A stretch of 64,000 nt of DNA from Acidobacteriota bacterium (GTDB lineage Bacteria; Acidobacteriota; Terriglobia; Terriglobales; Acidobacteriaceae), in contig JABBOG010000010.1 in NCBI GenBank assembly GCA_019351975.1, positions 9,068-73,067 on the forward strand, read 5' to 3'. Of the stretch, positions 25,413-34,321 are shown in pieces. A program made the position numbers and the translations under genes. Under the pieces are notes generated by a model, which worked only from the letters and a program-made list of their open reading frames with translations, ran no database searches and was not told the origin of the DNA. The first letter of the stretch is position 1; each line of letters opens with the position of its first letter.

Positions 25413-25435
25413 CTATGAAACTGATATGAATGGGG
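25401..25435. repeat. Degenerate copy of the same palindrome at the ribonuclease stop
   Basis: CCCCACGCAT...ATGAATGGGG with two arm mismatches. The ribonuclease stop codon (25410-25412) lies inside it, so the C-terminal residues derive from the repeat. Confidence 0.65.
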
Positions 25436-25481
25436 ACGCGCGAGTGTTGGGAGGTGGGTGATGCACGGGCGTCTGTGGGAA

Positions 25482-25555
25482 CCCACGTCTCAGATGCGAG
25501 ACGTGGGGCACCCGGCACCCGGCACCCGGCACCCGGCACCCGGCACCCGGCACCC
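25482..25555. repeat. Palindrome with a seven-copy GGCACCC tandem tail
   Basis: Perfect 10-base arms CCCACGTCTC (25482-25491) and GAGACGTGGG (25498-25507) with loop AGATGC. The usual GGCACCC tail is then repeated exactly seven times (25507-25555). It lies between the convergent ribonuclease and aminopeptidase genes. Confidence 0.92.
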
Positions 25556-25571
25556 GGAGTTATGGTGCTGG

Positions 25572-26846
25572 TTAGACCCAGTCGCCGTTGCGCATGAGGG
25601 CTTCGGGGGTGGCGTTAGAGGATATGCCGTCGACGTTCATGGTCGGGCCGCCGATCATCCAGTCGACGTGGATAAGGCTCTCGTTGGCACCTAGTTTGGC
25701 GAGCTCTTCGTTGGACATCTTTTCGCCGCCGATGAGGCAGGTGGAGTAGGCCTGGCCGAGGGCGATGTGGGAGGCGGCGTTTTCGTCGAAGAGGGTGTTC
25801 CAGAAGAGGACGCCGGACTGCGCGATGGGAGAGGGGTTGGGAACGAGGGCGACTTCGCCGAGCTGGCGCGCGCCTTCGTCGGTGGAGATGAGCTTGTTGA
25901 TGGCGGCTTCGCCGGCGGTGGCGGTGGCGTGGGTGATCTTGCCGTCTTTGAAGGTGCAGCGGATATTTTCGATGAGGGTGCCCTGATGGGATAGGGGCTT
26001 GGAGGCAGCGACGTGGCCGTTGACGCGGGATTTGTGGGGGGTGGTGAAGCACTCTTCGGTGGGGATGTTGGGGTTGCAGAAGAAGCCGTTGCCGGAGGTG
26101 GTGCCGCCGCCGGCCCAGAGGTGCTGGTCGGCGAGGCCGACGGTGAGGTCGGTTGCGTTGTCGGGCGTGTAGAAACGGAGGGAGTGGAAGCGCTTGGCGT
26201 TGAGGAGATCGACGCGCCGCTTGATGTTGGCGTTGTGTCGCTTCCAGTCGGCGATGGGGTCGTCGCCGGTGATGCGGGAGGAGGCGAAGATGGCGTCCCA
26301 GAGTTTGGCGAGGGCGGCGTCGGGGGCTTCGTTGGGGAAGACGAGGGCGGCCCAGGCGGGAGTGGCGGCGGCGACGATGGTCCAGTTGATCTCGTGGCGG
26401 GTGATGATCTCCATGGCGGGCTTGTAGGCTTTGGAGACGGCGACGTTGGCGCGGGAGACCTTTGTGGGGTCCTGCTGGGCGAGGAGCGCGGGGTTGGCGC
26501 CGGTGATGCCCATGCGCGCGGCACCGCTGCGGTAGGCTGCGGCAATCGCGTCGTAGTACCAAGTGGGGGCGTAATCGAAGGTGGCGTCGGGGGCGAGCTG
26601 GTAGCGGGCGAGGGTGGTGGCGTCGTCGGCGAAGAAGGTGGTGACGAGCTTTGCGCCGGCTTTGTAGGCGTGCGCTGTGATAAGACGGACTAGCGGGAGC
26701 GCATCAATGGGAGCGGTGATGACGAGCTCCTGATCGGGCTGGAGGCCGGCACCGACGCGGACGGCGACTTCGGCGAGGCGGTCGAGCTTTTGATCAAAGG
26801 AGAGGGTGGTGAAGGCGGCGGGGGTCAGAGTTGCGGCGGTGCTCAT
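25572..26846 (-). CDS. M29-family aminopeptidase
   Basis: 424 residues, cytoplasmic dimetal aminopeptidase of the AmpS/AmpT/PepS family, removing N-terminal residues from peptides. Family features seen: an N-terminal domain with AHAYKAGAKLVTTFFADD, the metal-site block NPNIPTEECFTTPHKSRVNG, EVALVPNPSPIAQSG, LFDENAASHIALGQAY with its histidine, and the closing VDWMIG. The start at 26846 is preferred: the upstream 28 codons of the longer frame (to 26930) abut the divergent TonB-receptor gene's leader and look non-protein. The usual family length is about 410. Confidence 0.9.
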   Translation of the reverse strand: MSTAATLTPAAFTTLSFDQKLDRLAEVAVRVGAGLQPDQELVITAPIDALPLVRLITAHAYKAGAKLVTTFFADDATTLARYQLAPDATFDYAPTWYYDAIAAAYRSGAARMGITGANPALLAQQDPTKVSRANVAVSKAYKPAMEIITRHEINWTIVAAATPAWAALVFPNEAPDAALAKLWDAIFASSRITGDDPIADWKRHNANIKRRVDLLNAKRFHSLRFYTPDNATDLTVGLADQHLWAGGGTTSGNGFFCNPNIPTEECFTTPHKSRVNGHVAASKPLSHQGTLIENIRCTFKDGKITHATATAGEAAINKLISTDEGARQLGEVALVPNPSPIAQSGVLFWNTLFDENAASHIALGQAYSTCLIGGEKMSNEELAKLGANESLIHVDWMIGGPTMNVDGISSNATPEALMRNGDWV

Positions 26847-26936
26847 GAGGATAAGGGTAGGCGGGAGAGGAGAAGATCGCAAGTCGGATGAGACGATAGA
26901 GGAGAGCCTAAAAGAAGCAGGAGTTTTCAAAGAGCA

Positions 26937-28757
26937 ATGAAATTGGTGTGTTTGGGTGTGGTTTTGTTGTTTTCAGGGGCAGGTTGGGCGCAGGATCAGC
27001 AAGCAGGGGTAGAGACAATACCGGAGTTCAAGTCAACGGTGGTGGTGGTGGGGACGCCGGACCCGATTGCGCAGGAGGAGTCGCCGCGCTCGACGGAGAC
27101 GCTGGAGGTGCAGCAGCACCCACTGGTGTTTACGGACCTGGATGATGTGCTGCGGGATGATCCTTCGGTGGATCTGCAGGAGCGCGGGGCGGGCGGGGTG
27201 CAGGCGGATTTGTCGATCTGGGGGAGCTCGTATGAGCAGACGCTGGTGCTGCTGAATGGGTTTCGGGTGAACGATGCGGAGACGTCGCACTTCAACCTGG
27301 ATCTGCCTGTGCCGATGGAGATGATTGGGAGCGTGAATGTGCTGCATGGCGCGGGATCGACGCTGTATGGGTCGGACGCGGTGAGCGGTGTGGTGGACTT
27401 TGTGACGGCTGCGCCGGAGCCGGGGGCGGTGCTGCGGATGCGCGCGGATGGCGGAAGCTATGGAACGGTGGACGATGCGGCGGTGGCGTCGTGGAGCGGG
27501 AAGAGGTTCAGCGAAGTGCTGGGTGCGGGGCGGGATTTCTCGGACGGGTTTATTGCGGACAGGGATTACCGGTCGGAGGAGGCGAGCTCGGAGACGCGGG
27601 TGCGGACGGTGCTGGGGGAGTCCGATGTGCTGCTGGGCGGGAGCGACAGGCGGTTTGGTGCGGCACAGTTTTATGGGGACTACAACTCTTGGGAGAGGAC
27701 GAAGGGGTGGTTTGCGGGGATCAATCAGCAGGTGAATGAGGACACGCAGGTGGTGCTTGCGTACCGGCGGCATACGGATATCTTTCTGCTGGAGCGGGAC
27801 CAGCCGCTGGGGTATAAGAATCAGCATATCGATACGAGCTGGCAGGGGGCGGTGCGGCGGAAGAACGAGCTGCCGTGGAGGGGAGCGGCGGTGTTCTATG
27901 GGCTGGAGGAGAATGCGGACCAGATTAACAGCACGAACCTGGGGAAGCATGGGCGGAATCGCGGGGCGGGGTATGCGGACTTTGAGTGGCGGGGGCAACG
28001 GCTGGGGACGGTTTCGGCGGGGATGCGGGAGGAGGTTTTCAGCGGCGGGGTTGCGGAGGCGACGCCTTCGGTTGCGGGGAGTTTCTGGCCGCAGCGGAGC
28101 TTGAAGCTGCGGGCTTCGGTGGAGCGCGGGTTCAGGCTGCCGACGTATACGGATTTGTACTATAGCGACCCGAGCACGCTGGGGAATGCGAATTTGAAGC
28201 CGGAGTCGGCGTGGAATTTTGATGGTGGGGCGGACTGGTATGCGAGGGCGCAGTTGACGCTGACGGTGACGGCGTTTCATTCGGAGCAGACGGACGCGAT
28301 TGATTATGTGCGGGCGAATGCTTCGGTGCCGTGGCAGGCGGAGAACTTGAATGGGGTGAAGATTACGGGGGTGGAGGTGGCGACGGACTGGCGGCCGCGG
28401 GCGGGGCAGCAGTTTCGGTTGGGAATGACGACGCTGCAGGGTGCGCAGGCGGCGCTGCATGGGTTGCAGTCGGAGTATGTGTTCAATTATCCGGTGCAGA
28501 ATGCGGTGGCGGAGTGGATTGGGGAGTGGAAGAATGGGCTGGTGCTGCGGCAGAGGCTGCGGGTGGAGAACCTGGTGGATCGGGGGGTGGCGCCGGTGTG
28601 GGATGCGTCGGCTGTGTATGAGAAGGGGAGGGTGCAGCCGTATGTGCAGATGACGAACCTGAGTAATACGGGATACCAGGAGATTGTGGGCGTGCCGATG
28701 CAGGGCCGCGCGTTTGTGGGCGGGGTGCAGGTGGTGCTGCGGCGGAAGGGCGACTAG
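26937..28757 (+). CDS. TonB-dependent outer-membrane receptor (BtuB-like size)
   Basis: 606 residues with a signal peptide of about 18 (ends GWAQ), a plug domain (residues about 45-160: DLDDVLRDDPSVDLQERGAGGVQADLSIWG, ETLVLLNGFRVND analogue, YGSDAVSGVVDFVT) and a 22-strand-type barrel finishing in GRAFVGGVQVVLRRKG. The length and plug resemble BtuB/vitamin B12 and small siderophore receptors, but no substrate can be read from the sequence. AGAGCA lies before the ATG. No cobalamin riboswitch was recognised in the 90-base gap upstream. Its stop overlaps the convergent dapB stop by four bases. Confidence 0.9.
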   Translation: MKLVCLGVVLLFSGAGWAQDQQAGVETIPEFKSTVVVVGTPDPIAQEESPRSTETLEVQQHPLVFTDLDDVLRDDPSVDLQERGAGGVQADLSIWGSSYEQTLVLLNGFRVNDAETSHFNLDLPVPMEMIGSVNVLHGAGSTLYGSDAVSGVVDFVTAAPEPGAVLRMRADGGSYGTVDDAAVASWSGKRFSEVLGAGRDFSDGFIADRDYRSEEASSETRVRTVLGESDVLLGGSDRRFGAAQFYGDYNSWERTKGWFAGINQQVNEDTQVVLAYRRHTDIFLLERDQPLGYKNQHIDTSWQGAVRRKNELPWRGAAVFYGLEENADQINSTNLGKHGRNRGAGYADFEWRGQRLGTVSAGMREEVFSGGVAEATPSVAGSFWPQRSLKLRASVERGFRLPTYTDLYYSDPSTLGNANLKPESAWNFDGGADWYARAQLTLTVTAFHSEQTDAIDYVRANASVPWQAENLNGVKITGVEVATDWRPRAGQQFRLGMTTLQGAQAALHGLQSEYVFNYPVQNAVAEWIGEWKNGLVLRQRLRVENLVDRGVAPVWDASAVYEKGRVQPYVQMTNLSNTGYQEIVGVPMQGRAFVGGVQVVLRRKGD

Positions 28758-29461
28758 AGCTTGGTGTAGATGTCGTGGAAGTCGTAGACGCCGGAGCGTT
28801 GGGAGGAGAGCCATTCGGCGGCGCGGACGGCGCCTTCGGCGAAGGGCTTGCGGGAGAGCGATTCGTGGGTGAGGATGATGCGGTCGCAGGAGCTGGTGGC
28901 GACGAGGGAGTGGATGCCTTGGACGTCGCCGGTGCGGTTGGCGTGGATAACGATCTGGTTGCCTTCGCCGATGTTATTGGGGCCGACGGTGGAGAGGGCG
29001 GCGTCGCGGAGGGTGAGGGCGGTGCCGCTGGGGACGTCGAGTTTGCTGGTGTGATGGGTCTCTTCGATGGAGAAGGTGTAGCCGGCGTCTTTGAGGGCTG
29101 CGGCCATTGTTTTGGAGAGCGAGAGCATGAGCTGCATGCCGATGGAGAAGTTGGTGCCGTAGAGGAGGGAGGCGCCGCGGCGGTCGGCGAGGGCGCGCAT
29201 GTCGGGGAGTTTGTGATGCCAGCCGGTGGTGCCGATGACCATTTTGGCGCCGACGGCGAGGCAGGCGCGCATGTTGGAGACGACGGCTTCGGGAGTGGTG
29301 AAGTCGATGACGACGTCGAAGCCGGCTACGAAGGGGGCGGTGAGAGCGGCGGCGTCTTTATTTTCTTTAGCGTCGAGGACGTTGATGCTGTGGCCGTGCT
29401 GGGCGGCGACTTCTGCTACGAGTTTGCCGGTCTTGCCGGCTCCGAGGACGAGGATGCGCAT
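28754..29461 (-). CDS. dapB: 4-hydroxy-tetrahydrodipicolinate reductase
   Basis: Second committed step of diaminopimelate/lysine synthesis. 235 residues, shorter than the usual 240-270. The nucleotide-binding loop is GAGKTGK where most DapB proteins have GxxGRMG. The catalytic motif EETHHTSKLDVPSGTA is intact, as are IGTTGW and DFTTPEA. The start at 29461 is used: the longer frame (to 29611) only translates the REP-like element upstream. The gene lies downstream of asd-lysC on the same strand, with a 174-base gap that contains that repeat. Confidence 0.93.
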   Translation of the reverse strand: MRILVLGAGKTGKLVAEVAAQHGHSINVLDAKENKDAAALTAPFVAGFDVVIDFTTPEAVVSNMRACLAVGAKMVIGTTGWHHKLPDMRALADRRGASLLYGTNFSIGMQLMLSLSKTMAAALKDAGYTFSIEETHHTSKLDVPSGTALTLRDAALSTVGPNNIGEGNQIVIHANRTGDVQGIHSLVATSSCDRIILTHESLSRKPFAEGAVRAAEWLSSQRSGVYDFHDIYTKL

Positions 29462-29537
29462 GGAGGTAGTGTAGACCAAGGGATGTGGGTGAGGCCGCGC
29501 GGAAGAAGCGTGAGGGAAGCTCTGATCAGGTCCGAAA

Positions 29538-29615
29538 CATTTCCCCCCCGTGGCTAAAGCCACATCGATCATTGCAGTCTTTACGGACGGGCTGAAGCCC
29601 GTCCCCTTCAAAGCA
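29538..29615. repeat. Bipartite palindromic intergenic repeat, copy 2
   Basis: Same two hairpins (GTGGCT-AA-AGCCAC and GGACGGGCT-GA-AGCCCGTCC) and flanks as 13506-13579, here between lysC and dapB. It could act as an mRNA-stabilising or attenuating element within the lysine pathway transcript. Confidence 0.9.
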
Positions 29616-29635
29616 TTCTCAACTTCTTGAAAAGT

Positions 29636-31084
29636 TTAAGCCTTATTGAGAACTTGTGCGGCTTCGGTGTCGAAGATGGTGGGGTCGGGGGAGGAGAAGA
29701 ACTTTTTGTGGAGGGAGCGGATGGCTTCGTCTACGTCTTCTTCGTTGATCATGAAGCTCATGTTGATCTCGCTGGCACCCTGGGAGATCATGCGGATGTT
29801 GACGTGGGAGACGGCGGAGAAGACCTGGCCGGAGATGCCCGAAATTCCACGAATATCTTCGCCCACTAAACAGATGAGGGCCTTGTTGGATTCGTACTTG
29901 ACGTCGGCGATCTTGCTGAGGTCGGCGCTGATGGCGGGAAGGGCTTCGCGGCTGTCTACGGTGACGGAGACGGAGATCTCGGAGGTGGAGACCATGTCGA
30001 TGGCGCAGTGGTGCTTGTCGAAGATGGCGAAGACGGCGGCGAGGAAGCCGTGCGCGAGGAGCATGCGGCTGGCGACGATGTCGATGATGGTGAGCTTCTT
30101 TTTTGCGGCGATGGACTTGAAGGGGCTGGCGCAGGGGGGAGGTGTGGCGGTGATTTTGGTGCCTTCGTTGGCGGCGTTGCGGGAGTTGAGGACGAAGACG
30201 GGGATGTTCTTCTGGACGGCGGGGAGGATGGTGGCCGGGTGCAGGACTTTGGCACCGAAGTAGGCGAGCTCGGCGGCTTCCTCGAAGGAGATGGTTTTGA
30301 CGCGCAGGGCCTCGGGGACGATGCGGGGGTCGGTGGTCATGATGCCGTTGACGTCGGTCCAGATTTCGATGGCACCGGCGTGGAGGCCTCCGCCGACGAG
30401 TGCGCCGGTGTAGTCGGAGCCGCCGCGGCCGAGGGTGGTGGTGATGCCCGCGTCTGTACCGTTGACTTTGTGGGAGCCGATGAAGCCGCCCATGACGGGG
30501 ACTTTGCCGAGGTCGATGAGGGGAAGGACGTGGGCGGCGAGGGCGGCCTCGATGGCCGGTTCGTCGGGTGTGGCTTTGCCGTAGTGGTTGTCGGTGAGGA
30601 TGACGGAGCGGGCGTCGACGTGAGCGGAGGGGATATTGCGCTCGGCGAAGGCGGCGGCGACCATGCGGCTGGAGAGGCGTTCGCCGAAGCTGACGACGTT
30701 GTCTTCGGTGCGTGGGGTGAGTTCGCCGACGGCGGAGATGCCGCGGAGGAGGTCGTCGAGGGAGTCGAAGTCGTGGTGGATGGCGAGGTGGAGCGCGGTG
30801 AGGCGGTCGGTTTGGGTGACGAGGTCGGCGGCGGTGTTGAGGTGGCGGGTGCGGAGGGTGTCGGAGAGCTTGAGGGCGTCTTCGCGAGCATTCTTTCCGG
30901 CGAAGGAAGCGGCGGCGAGGAGGGTGTCGGTGACGCGCGACATGGCGGAGACGACGACGATGGGGTTGAGGTTCTTGTGGAGGCGACCGGCGACGATGGA
31001 GGCGGTGCGAAGGATGGCGGTGGCGTCCTCGACGGAGGTACCGCCGAACTTCATGACGACGATGTGGTTGCGGGGTGTGCTCAT
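29636..31084 (-). CDS. lysC: Aspartate kinase
   Basis: Phosphorylates aspartate, the first step to lysine, threonine and methionine. 482 residues, monofunctional, of the longer LysC/ThrA-N type rather than the 400-residue alpha/beta type. The kinase motif VVMKFGGTSVED begins at residue 10, followed by VVSAMSRVTD, GELTPRTEDNVVSFGERLSSR and GRGGSDYTGALVG. Two ACT regulatory units follow (TIIDIVASRML..., ALICLVGEDIRG...), so feedback inhibition by an end product is likely. Its ATG overlaps the asd stop as ATGA (31081-31084), giving translational coupling. The much longer frame on this strand is asd's shadow. Confidence 0.95.
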   Translation of the reverse strand: MSTPRNHIVVMKFGGTSVEDATAILRTASIVAGRLHKNLNPIVVVSAMSRVTDTLLAAASFAGKNAREDALKLSDTLRTRHLNTAADLVTQTDRLTALHLAIHHDFDSLDDLLRGISAVGELTPRTEDNVVSFGERLSSRMVAAAFAERNIPSAHVDARSVILTDNHYGKATPDEPAIEAALAAHVLPLIDLGKVPVMGGFIGSHKVNGTDAGITTTLGRGGSDYTGALVGGGLHAGAIEIWTDVNGIMTTDPRIVPEALRVKTISFEEAAELAYFGAKVLHPATILPAVQKNIPVFVLNSRNAANEGTKITATPPPCASPFKSIAAKKKLTIIDIVASRMLLAHGFLAAVFAIFDKHHCAIDMVSTSEISVSVTVDSREALPAISADLSKIADVKYESNKALICLVGEDIRGISGISGQVFSAVSHVNIRMISQGASEINMSFMINEEDVDEAIRSLHKKFFSSPDPTIFDTEAAQVLNKA

Positions 31085-32211
31085 GCGGGCACCTGCGCAT
31101 TGGCTGCGTTGCCGGAGGGCAGGGGGCGATAGGCGCGGAAGTCGAATTTGCCGAGGACGGCGAGGATTTCGGCGTTGAGGATGGCGGCTCCGGCGGCTCC
31201 GCGGATGGTGTTGTGGGAGAGGAGGGTGAACTTCCAGTCGAAGAGGGAGCAGGGGCGGAGGCGACCGACGGTGGTGGACATGCCGTTGCCGCGCATGAGG
31301 TCGAGGCGGGGCTGGGGGCGGGTGGGCTCGGGCGCGTACTCGACGGGGAAGAGCGGGGCGGAAGGGAGATGGAGGCCGTCGAGACCCTTGCCGTGGAGGG
31401 GCTGGAAGCCGGACCAGGCTTCGAGGATCTGTTCGCGGGTGGCGGGTTTGCGGAGCTTGATGGAGACGCACTCGGTGTGGCCGTCGATGACGGCGACGCG
31501 GTTGCAGTGGGCGGAGACTTTGGCGGCAGCGGGGGTGAAGGTTTGGCCGTTGGTGGTTCCAAGGAGCTTGGCTACCTCTTCTTCGAGCTTTTCTTCTTCG
31601 TTTTTGATGTAGGGGACGACGTTGCCGAGGATGTCGAGGGAGGCTACGCCGGGGTAGCCTGCGCCGGAGACGGCTTGCATGGTGGTGACGAAGAGTTTTT
31701 CGATGCCGAAGCGGGCTTCGAGGGGGGCGAGTGGAAGGACGAGACCGATGGCGGAGCAGTTGGGGTTGGTGACGATGTAGCCGCCAGAGGATTTGCGCGT
31801 GGCCTGAGTTTCGAGGACGGCGAGGTGGTCGGCGTTGACCTCGGGGATGACGAGGGGGACGTCGGGGGCCATGCGGAAGGCGGAGGAGTTGGAGATGACG
31901 GCGCAGCCGAAGGCGGCAAAGCGAGGCTCGAGATCGCGGGCGATGTCGGCGTCGAGGGCGGCGAAGATGATGCGCGGAAGCTCTGTGCTGGAGGCTTCCG
32001 GGGTGTTGGGCTGGAGGGTCATCTGCGCGATGTGCGCGGGGATGGGGGTGTCGAGCTTCCAGGCGCAGGCGTCGGCGTAGGTTTTGCCGGAGCTGCGGTC
32101 GCTGGCGGCGAGCCATGTGATGTTGAACCAGGGGTGATTCGCGAGAAGCTGGATGAATCGCTGACCGACCATGCCGGTCGCGCCGAGAATGCCTACGTTA
32201 CGCCGTTCCAT
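31081..32211 (-). CDS. asd: Aspartate-semialdehyde dehydrogenase
   Basis: Reduces aspartyl phosphate to aspartate semialdehyde with NADPH. 376 residues. NADP-binding GATGMVG at residues 10-16, catalytic cysteine C152 in NPNCSAIG, and AVSGAGYPGV are seen. The length and motif spacing suit the fungal/archaeal-type Asd class. Start at 32211 (MERRNVGILG); upstream in-frame sequence is the shadow of the divergent alcohol dehydrogenase. It is the first gene of the asd-lysC unit. Confidence 0.95.
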   Translation of the reverse strand: MERRNVGILGATGMVGQRFIQLLANHPWFNITWLAASDRSSGKTYADACAWKLDTPIPAHIAQMTLQPNTPEASSTELPRIIFAALDADIARDLEPRFAAFGCAVISNSSAFRMAPDVPLVIPEVNADHLAVLETQATRKSSGGYIVTNPNCSAIGLVLPLAPLEARFGIEKLFVTTMQAVSGAGYPGVASLDILGNVVPYIKNEEEKLEEEVAKLLGTTNGQTFTPAAAKVSAHCNRVAVIDGHTECVSIKLRKPATREQILEAWSGFQPLHGKGLDGLHLPSAPLFPVEYAPEPTRPQPRLDLMRGNGMSTTVGRLRPCSLFDWKFTLLSHNTIRGAAGAAILNAEILAVLGKFDFRAYRPLPSGNAANAQVPA

Positions 32212-32326
32212 AGGATCAAGGATATCGCACGCGGAGGGGATTGCAGGAGGCGGGATGGAAGAAGAACCATGTGCGGTGACAGGCGAAGTGGCGCTAGTAT
32301 GGACAACTGAGATGGAAGGGGCGAAT

Positions 32327-33379
32327 ATGCGAGCGTTGGAGCTAACGGCGTACAACAGGCTTGAGGTGAAGGAGGTGCCGAAGCCGGTTCCGGCGGCGGA
32401 TGAGATTCTGATTGCGGTGGCGGCGTGCGGGATCTGCGGCAGCGATGTGCATGGGTTCGATGGATCGACGGGGCGGCGGATTCCGCCGATTGTGATGGGG
32501 CATGAGGCTGCGGGAACGGTGGCGGGGGTTGGGCCTGCGGTGCGTGGGTTTGAAGTGGGCGACCGGGTGACGTTTGACTCGACGGTGTACTGCGGGGAGT
32601 GCGCGTACTGCCGGAAGGGTGAGGTGAATCTGTGTAACCGGCGGCAGGTGATTGGGGTGTCGTGCGGGGAGTTTCGAAGGGAAGGTGCGTTTGCGGAGTA
32701 TCTGACGGTGCCGGAGAGGATTGCGTACAAGCTGCCGGAGAGCTTCTCGTTTGCGGAGGCGGCGATGCTGGAGGCGGTGTCGGTGGCACTGCATGGGGTG
32801 GCCGTGTCGGAGATGAAGGGCGGCGAGACGGTGCTGGTGATTGGCGCGGGAATGATTGGGCTGCTGCTGTTGCAGGCGGCACGGGCTGCGGGGGCGGCGC
32901 GAGTGTTTGTGGCGGATGTGGATGCGACGCGACTGGAGCTGGCGAAGCGGCTTGGAGCGGACCTGGTGGTGATGGGGTCCGGCGAGTTGCTGCGGGAGGA
33001 GATGTTGCGGCAGACGGGCGGGGATGGTGTGGATGTGGTGCTGGAGGCGGTGGGGCGCGAGGAGACGATTGCGGGGGCGATCGACTGCGTGCGCAAGGGA
33101 GGGACGGTGGCGCTGGTGGGGAATATTTCGCCGCAGGTGCAGATGCCGTTGCAGAAGGTGGTGTCGCGGCAGATACGGCTGCAGGGGTCGTGCGCTTCGG
33201 CGGGTGAGTATCCGCAGGCCATTGAGTTGATTGCGAGCGGGAAGATCCGGGTGGATGTGCTGATTACGGCGGTGGCGCCGCTGGGAGATGGGGCCGAATG
33301 GTTTGAGCGGCTGCATGCTCGTGAGCCGAACCTGATGAAGATTGTGCTGGATCCGCGTGCGTCCGGGGGTGCAGCATGA
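32327..33379 (+). CDS. Zinc-dependent medium-chain alcohol/polyol dehydrogenase
   Basis: 350 residues. The catalytic zinc ligands are in AACGICGSDVHG and GHEAAG; the structural zinc cysteines are in CGECAYCRKGEVNLC. The Rossmann motif VIGAGMIGLLLLQAA indicates NAD(P) use. Family members oxidise polyols or sugars (sorbitol, galactitol phosphate, threonine). ATG 32327 has AAGGGG six bases upstream. The stop overlaps the next gene's ATG (ATGA, 33376-33379), so the two dehydrogenases are coupled and probably serve one catabolic path; the substrate is not known. Confidence 0.93.
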   Translation: MRALELTAYNRLEVKEVPKPVPAADEILIAVAACGICGSDVHGFDGSTGRRIPPIVMGHEAAGTVAGVGPAVRGFEVGDRVTFDSTVYCGECAYCRKGEVNLCNRRQVIGVSCGEFRREGAFAEYLTVPERIAYKLPESFSFAEAAMLEAVSVALHGVAVSEMKGGETVLVIGAGMIGLLLLQAARAAGAARVFVADVDATRLELAKRLGADLVVMGSGELLREEMLRQTGGDGVDVVLEAVGREETIAGAIDCVRKGGTVALVGNISPQVQMPLQKVVSRQIRLQGSCASAGEYPQAIELIASGKIRVDVLITAVAPLGDGAEWFERLHAREPNLMKIVLDPRASGGAA

Positions 33380-34191
33380 CGCAGGGTCTATTCGATCTGA
33401 CGGGGCAGGTGGCGCTGGTGACGGGGACGAGTCGCGGGCTGGGGCAGTACTTTGGGCGGGCGCTGGCGAAGGCGGGCGCGGATCTGATCGTGACAAGCAG
33501 GCGCAAGGATGATCTGCAGCCGTTTGTGGAGGAGATCGAGGCGCTGGGGCGGCGGGTGCTGCCGCTGGAACTGGATGTGCGCGATGAGGCGAGCATTGCG
33601 GCGGTGGTGGAGGCGGCTGCGGAGGGGTTTGGGCGCATCGATATTCTGGTGAACAACGCTGGATGCAATGTGCGGAAGCCTGCATTCGAGGTGACCTGGG
33701 AGGATTGGAATTTGATTCTGGACACGAACCTGCGGGGAAGCTTTTTTGTGGCGCAGGGGATTGCGAAGCACATGGCCGGGCGCGGGTATGGGCGGATTGT
33801 GAATATCGGGTCGGTGACAAGCGTGTTTGGGTATCCGGGACTGGCGCCGTATGGGGCGAGCAGGGGAGGGATTCGGCAACTGACGATGAGCCTTGCGGCG
33901 GACTGGGGAAAGCACGGGATTACGGTGAATTGCCTGGCTCCGGGGTGGTTCCAGACGGCGCAGAACAAGGTGCTGTATGAGGACAAGGAGTGGGTGGAGT
34001 ATCTGGTGGAGCGGATACCGCTGAAGCGGCCGGGTGCGCCGGATGATCTGGATGGAGCGGTGGTCTTTCTGGCGTCGGAGGCCAGCCGTTACATTACGGG
34101 GCAGACGCTGCTGGTGGATGGTGGGATATCGACGGGATCGACGCGCGCGACGGTTGCGAAGCCGGGTGTGGAGGTGTTGGAGAAAGTCTGA
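33376..34191 (+). CDS. SDR-family oxidoreductase with Arg in place of the catalytic Lys
   Basis: 271 residues, classical short-chain dehydrogenase close to the gluconate 5-dehydrogenase type. NAD-binding TGTSRGLG near residue 16, NNAG, active-site Asn in LDTNLRG, Ser in NIGSVTS and Tyr in PYGAS are present. The usual YxxxK reads YGASR (codon AGG), so the catalytic lysine is replaced by arginine. The end is LLVDGG plus a tail. Coupled to the Zn-dehydrogenase upstream. Confidence 0.93.
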   Translation: MTQGLFDLTGQVALVTGTSRGLGQYFGRALAKAGADLIVTSRRKDDLQPFVEEIEALGRRVLPLELDVRDEASIAAVVEAAAEGFGRIDILVNNAGCNVRKPAFEVTWEDWNLILDTNLRGSFFVAQGIAKHMAGRGYGRIVNIGSVTSVFGYPGLAPYGASRGGIRQLTMSLAADWGKHGITVNCLAPGWFQTAQNKVLYEDKEWVEYLVERIPLKRPGAPDDLDGAVVFLASEASRYITGQTLLVDGGISTGSTRATVAKPGVEVLEKV

Positions 34192-34265
34192 AGCATTCCC
34201 TCCGTGGCTAAAGCCACGTGCAAAGGGAGACTAACGGACGGGCTGAAGCCCGTCCCCTTCAAAAG
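34192..34265. repeat. Bipartite palindromic intergenic repeat, copy 3
   Basis: Same hairpins and flanks as 13506 and 29538. It follows the SDR stop immediately (the stop codon is 34189-34191). Confidence 0.9.
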
Positions 34266-34321
34266 GGGAGTTGATCCGAAGCTGTTCGTGCAATGGAAGA
34301 GGGTAGTACGGAGGAACAATG

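Noticed and set aside
26847-26936. Cobalamin riboswitch before the BtuB-like receptor
   Set aside because: The gap is only 90 bases between divergent starts and no B12-box-like segment is seen.
29462-29611. 50-codon N-terminal extension of DapB
   Set aside because: It only translates the REP-like repeat; the nucleotide-binding strand starts at MRILVLGAG.
31085-32116. Extended aspartate kinase frame upstream of 31084
   Set aside because: Arg/Pro/His-rich sequence antiphase to asd; kinase motif begins right after ATG 31084.
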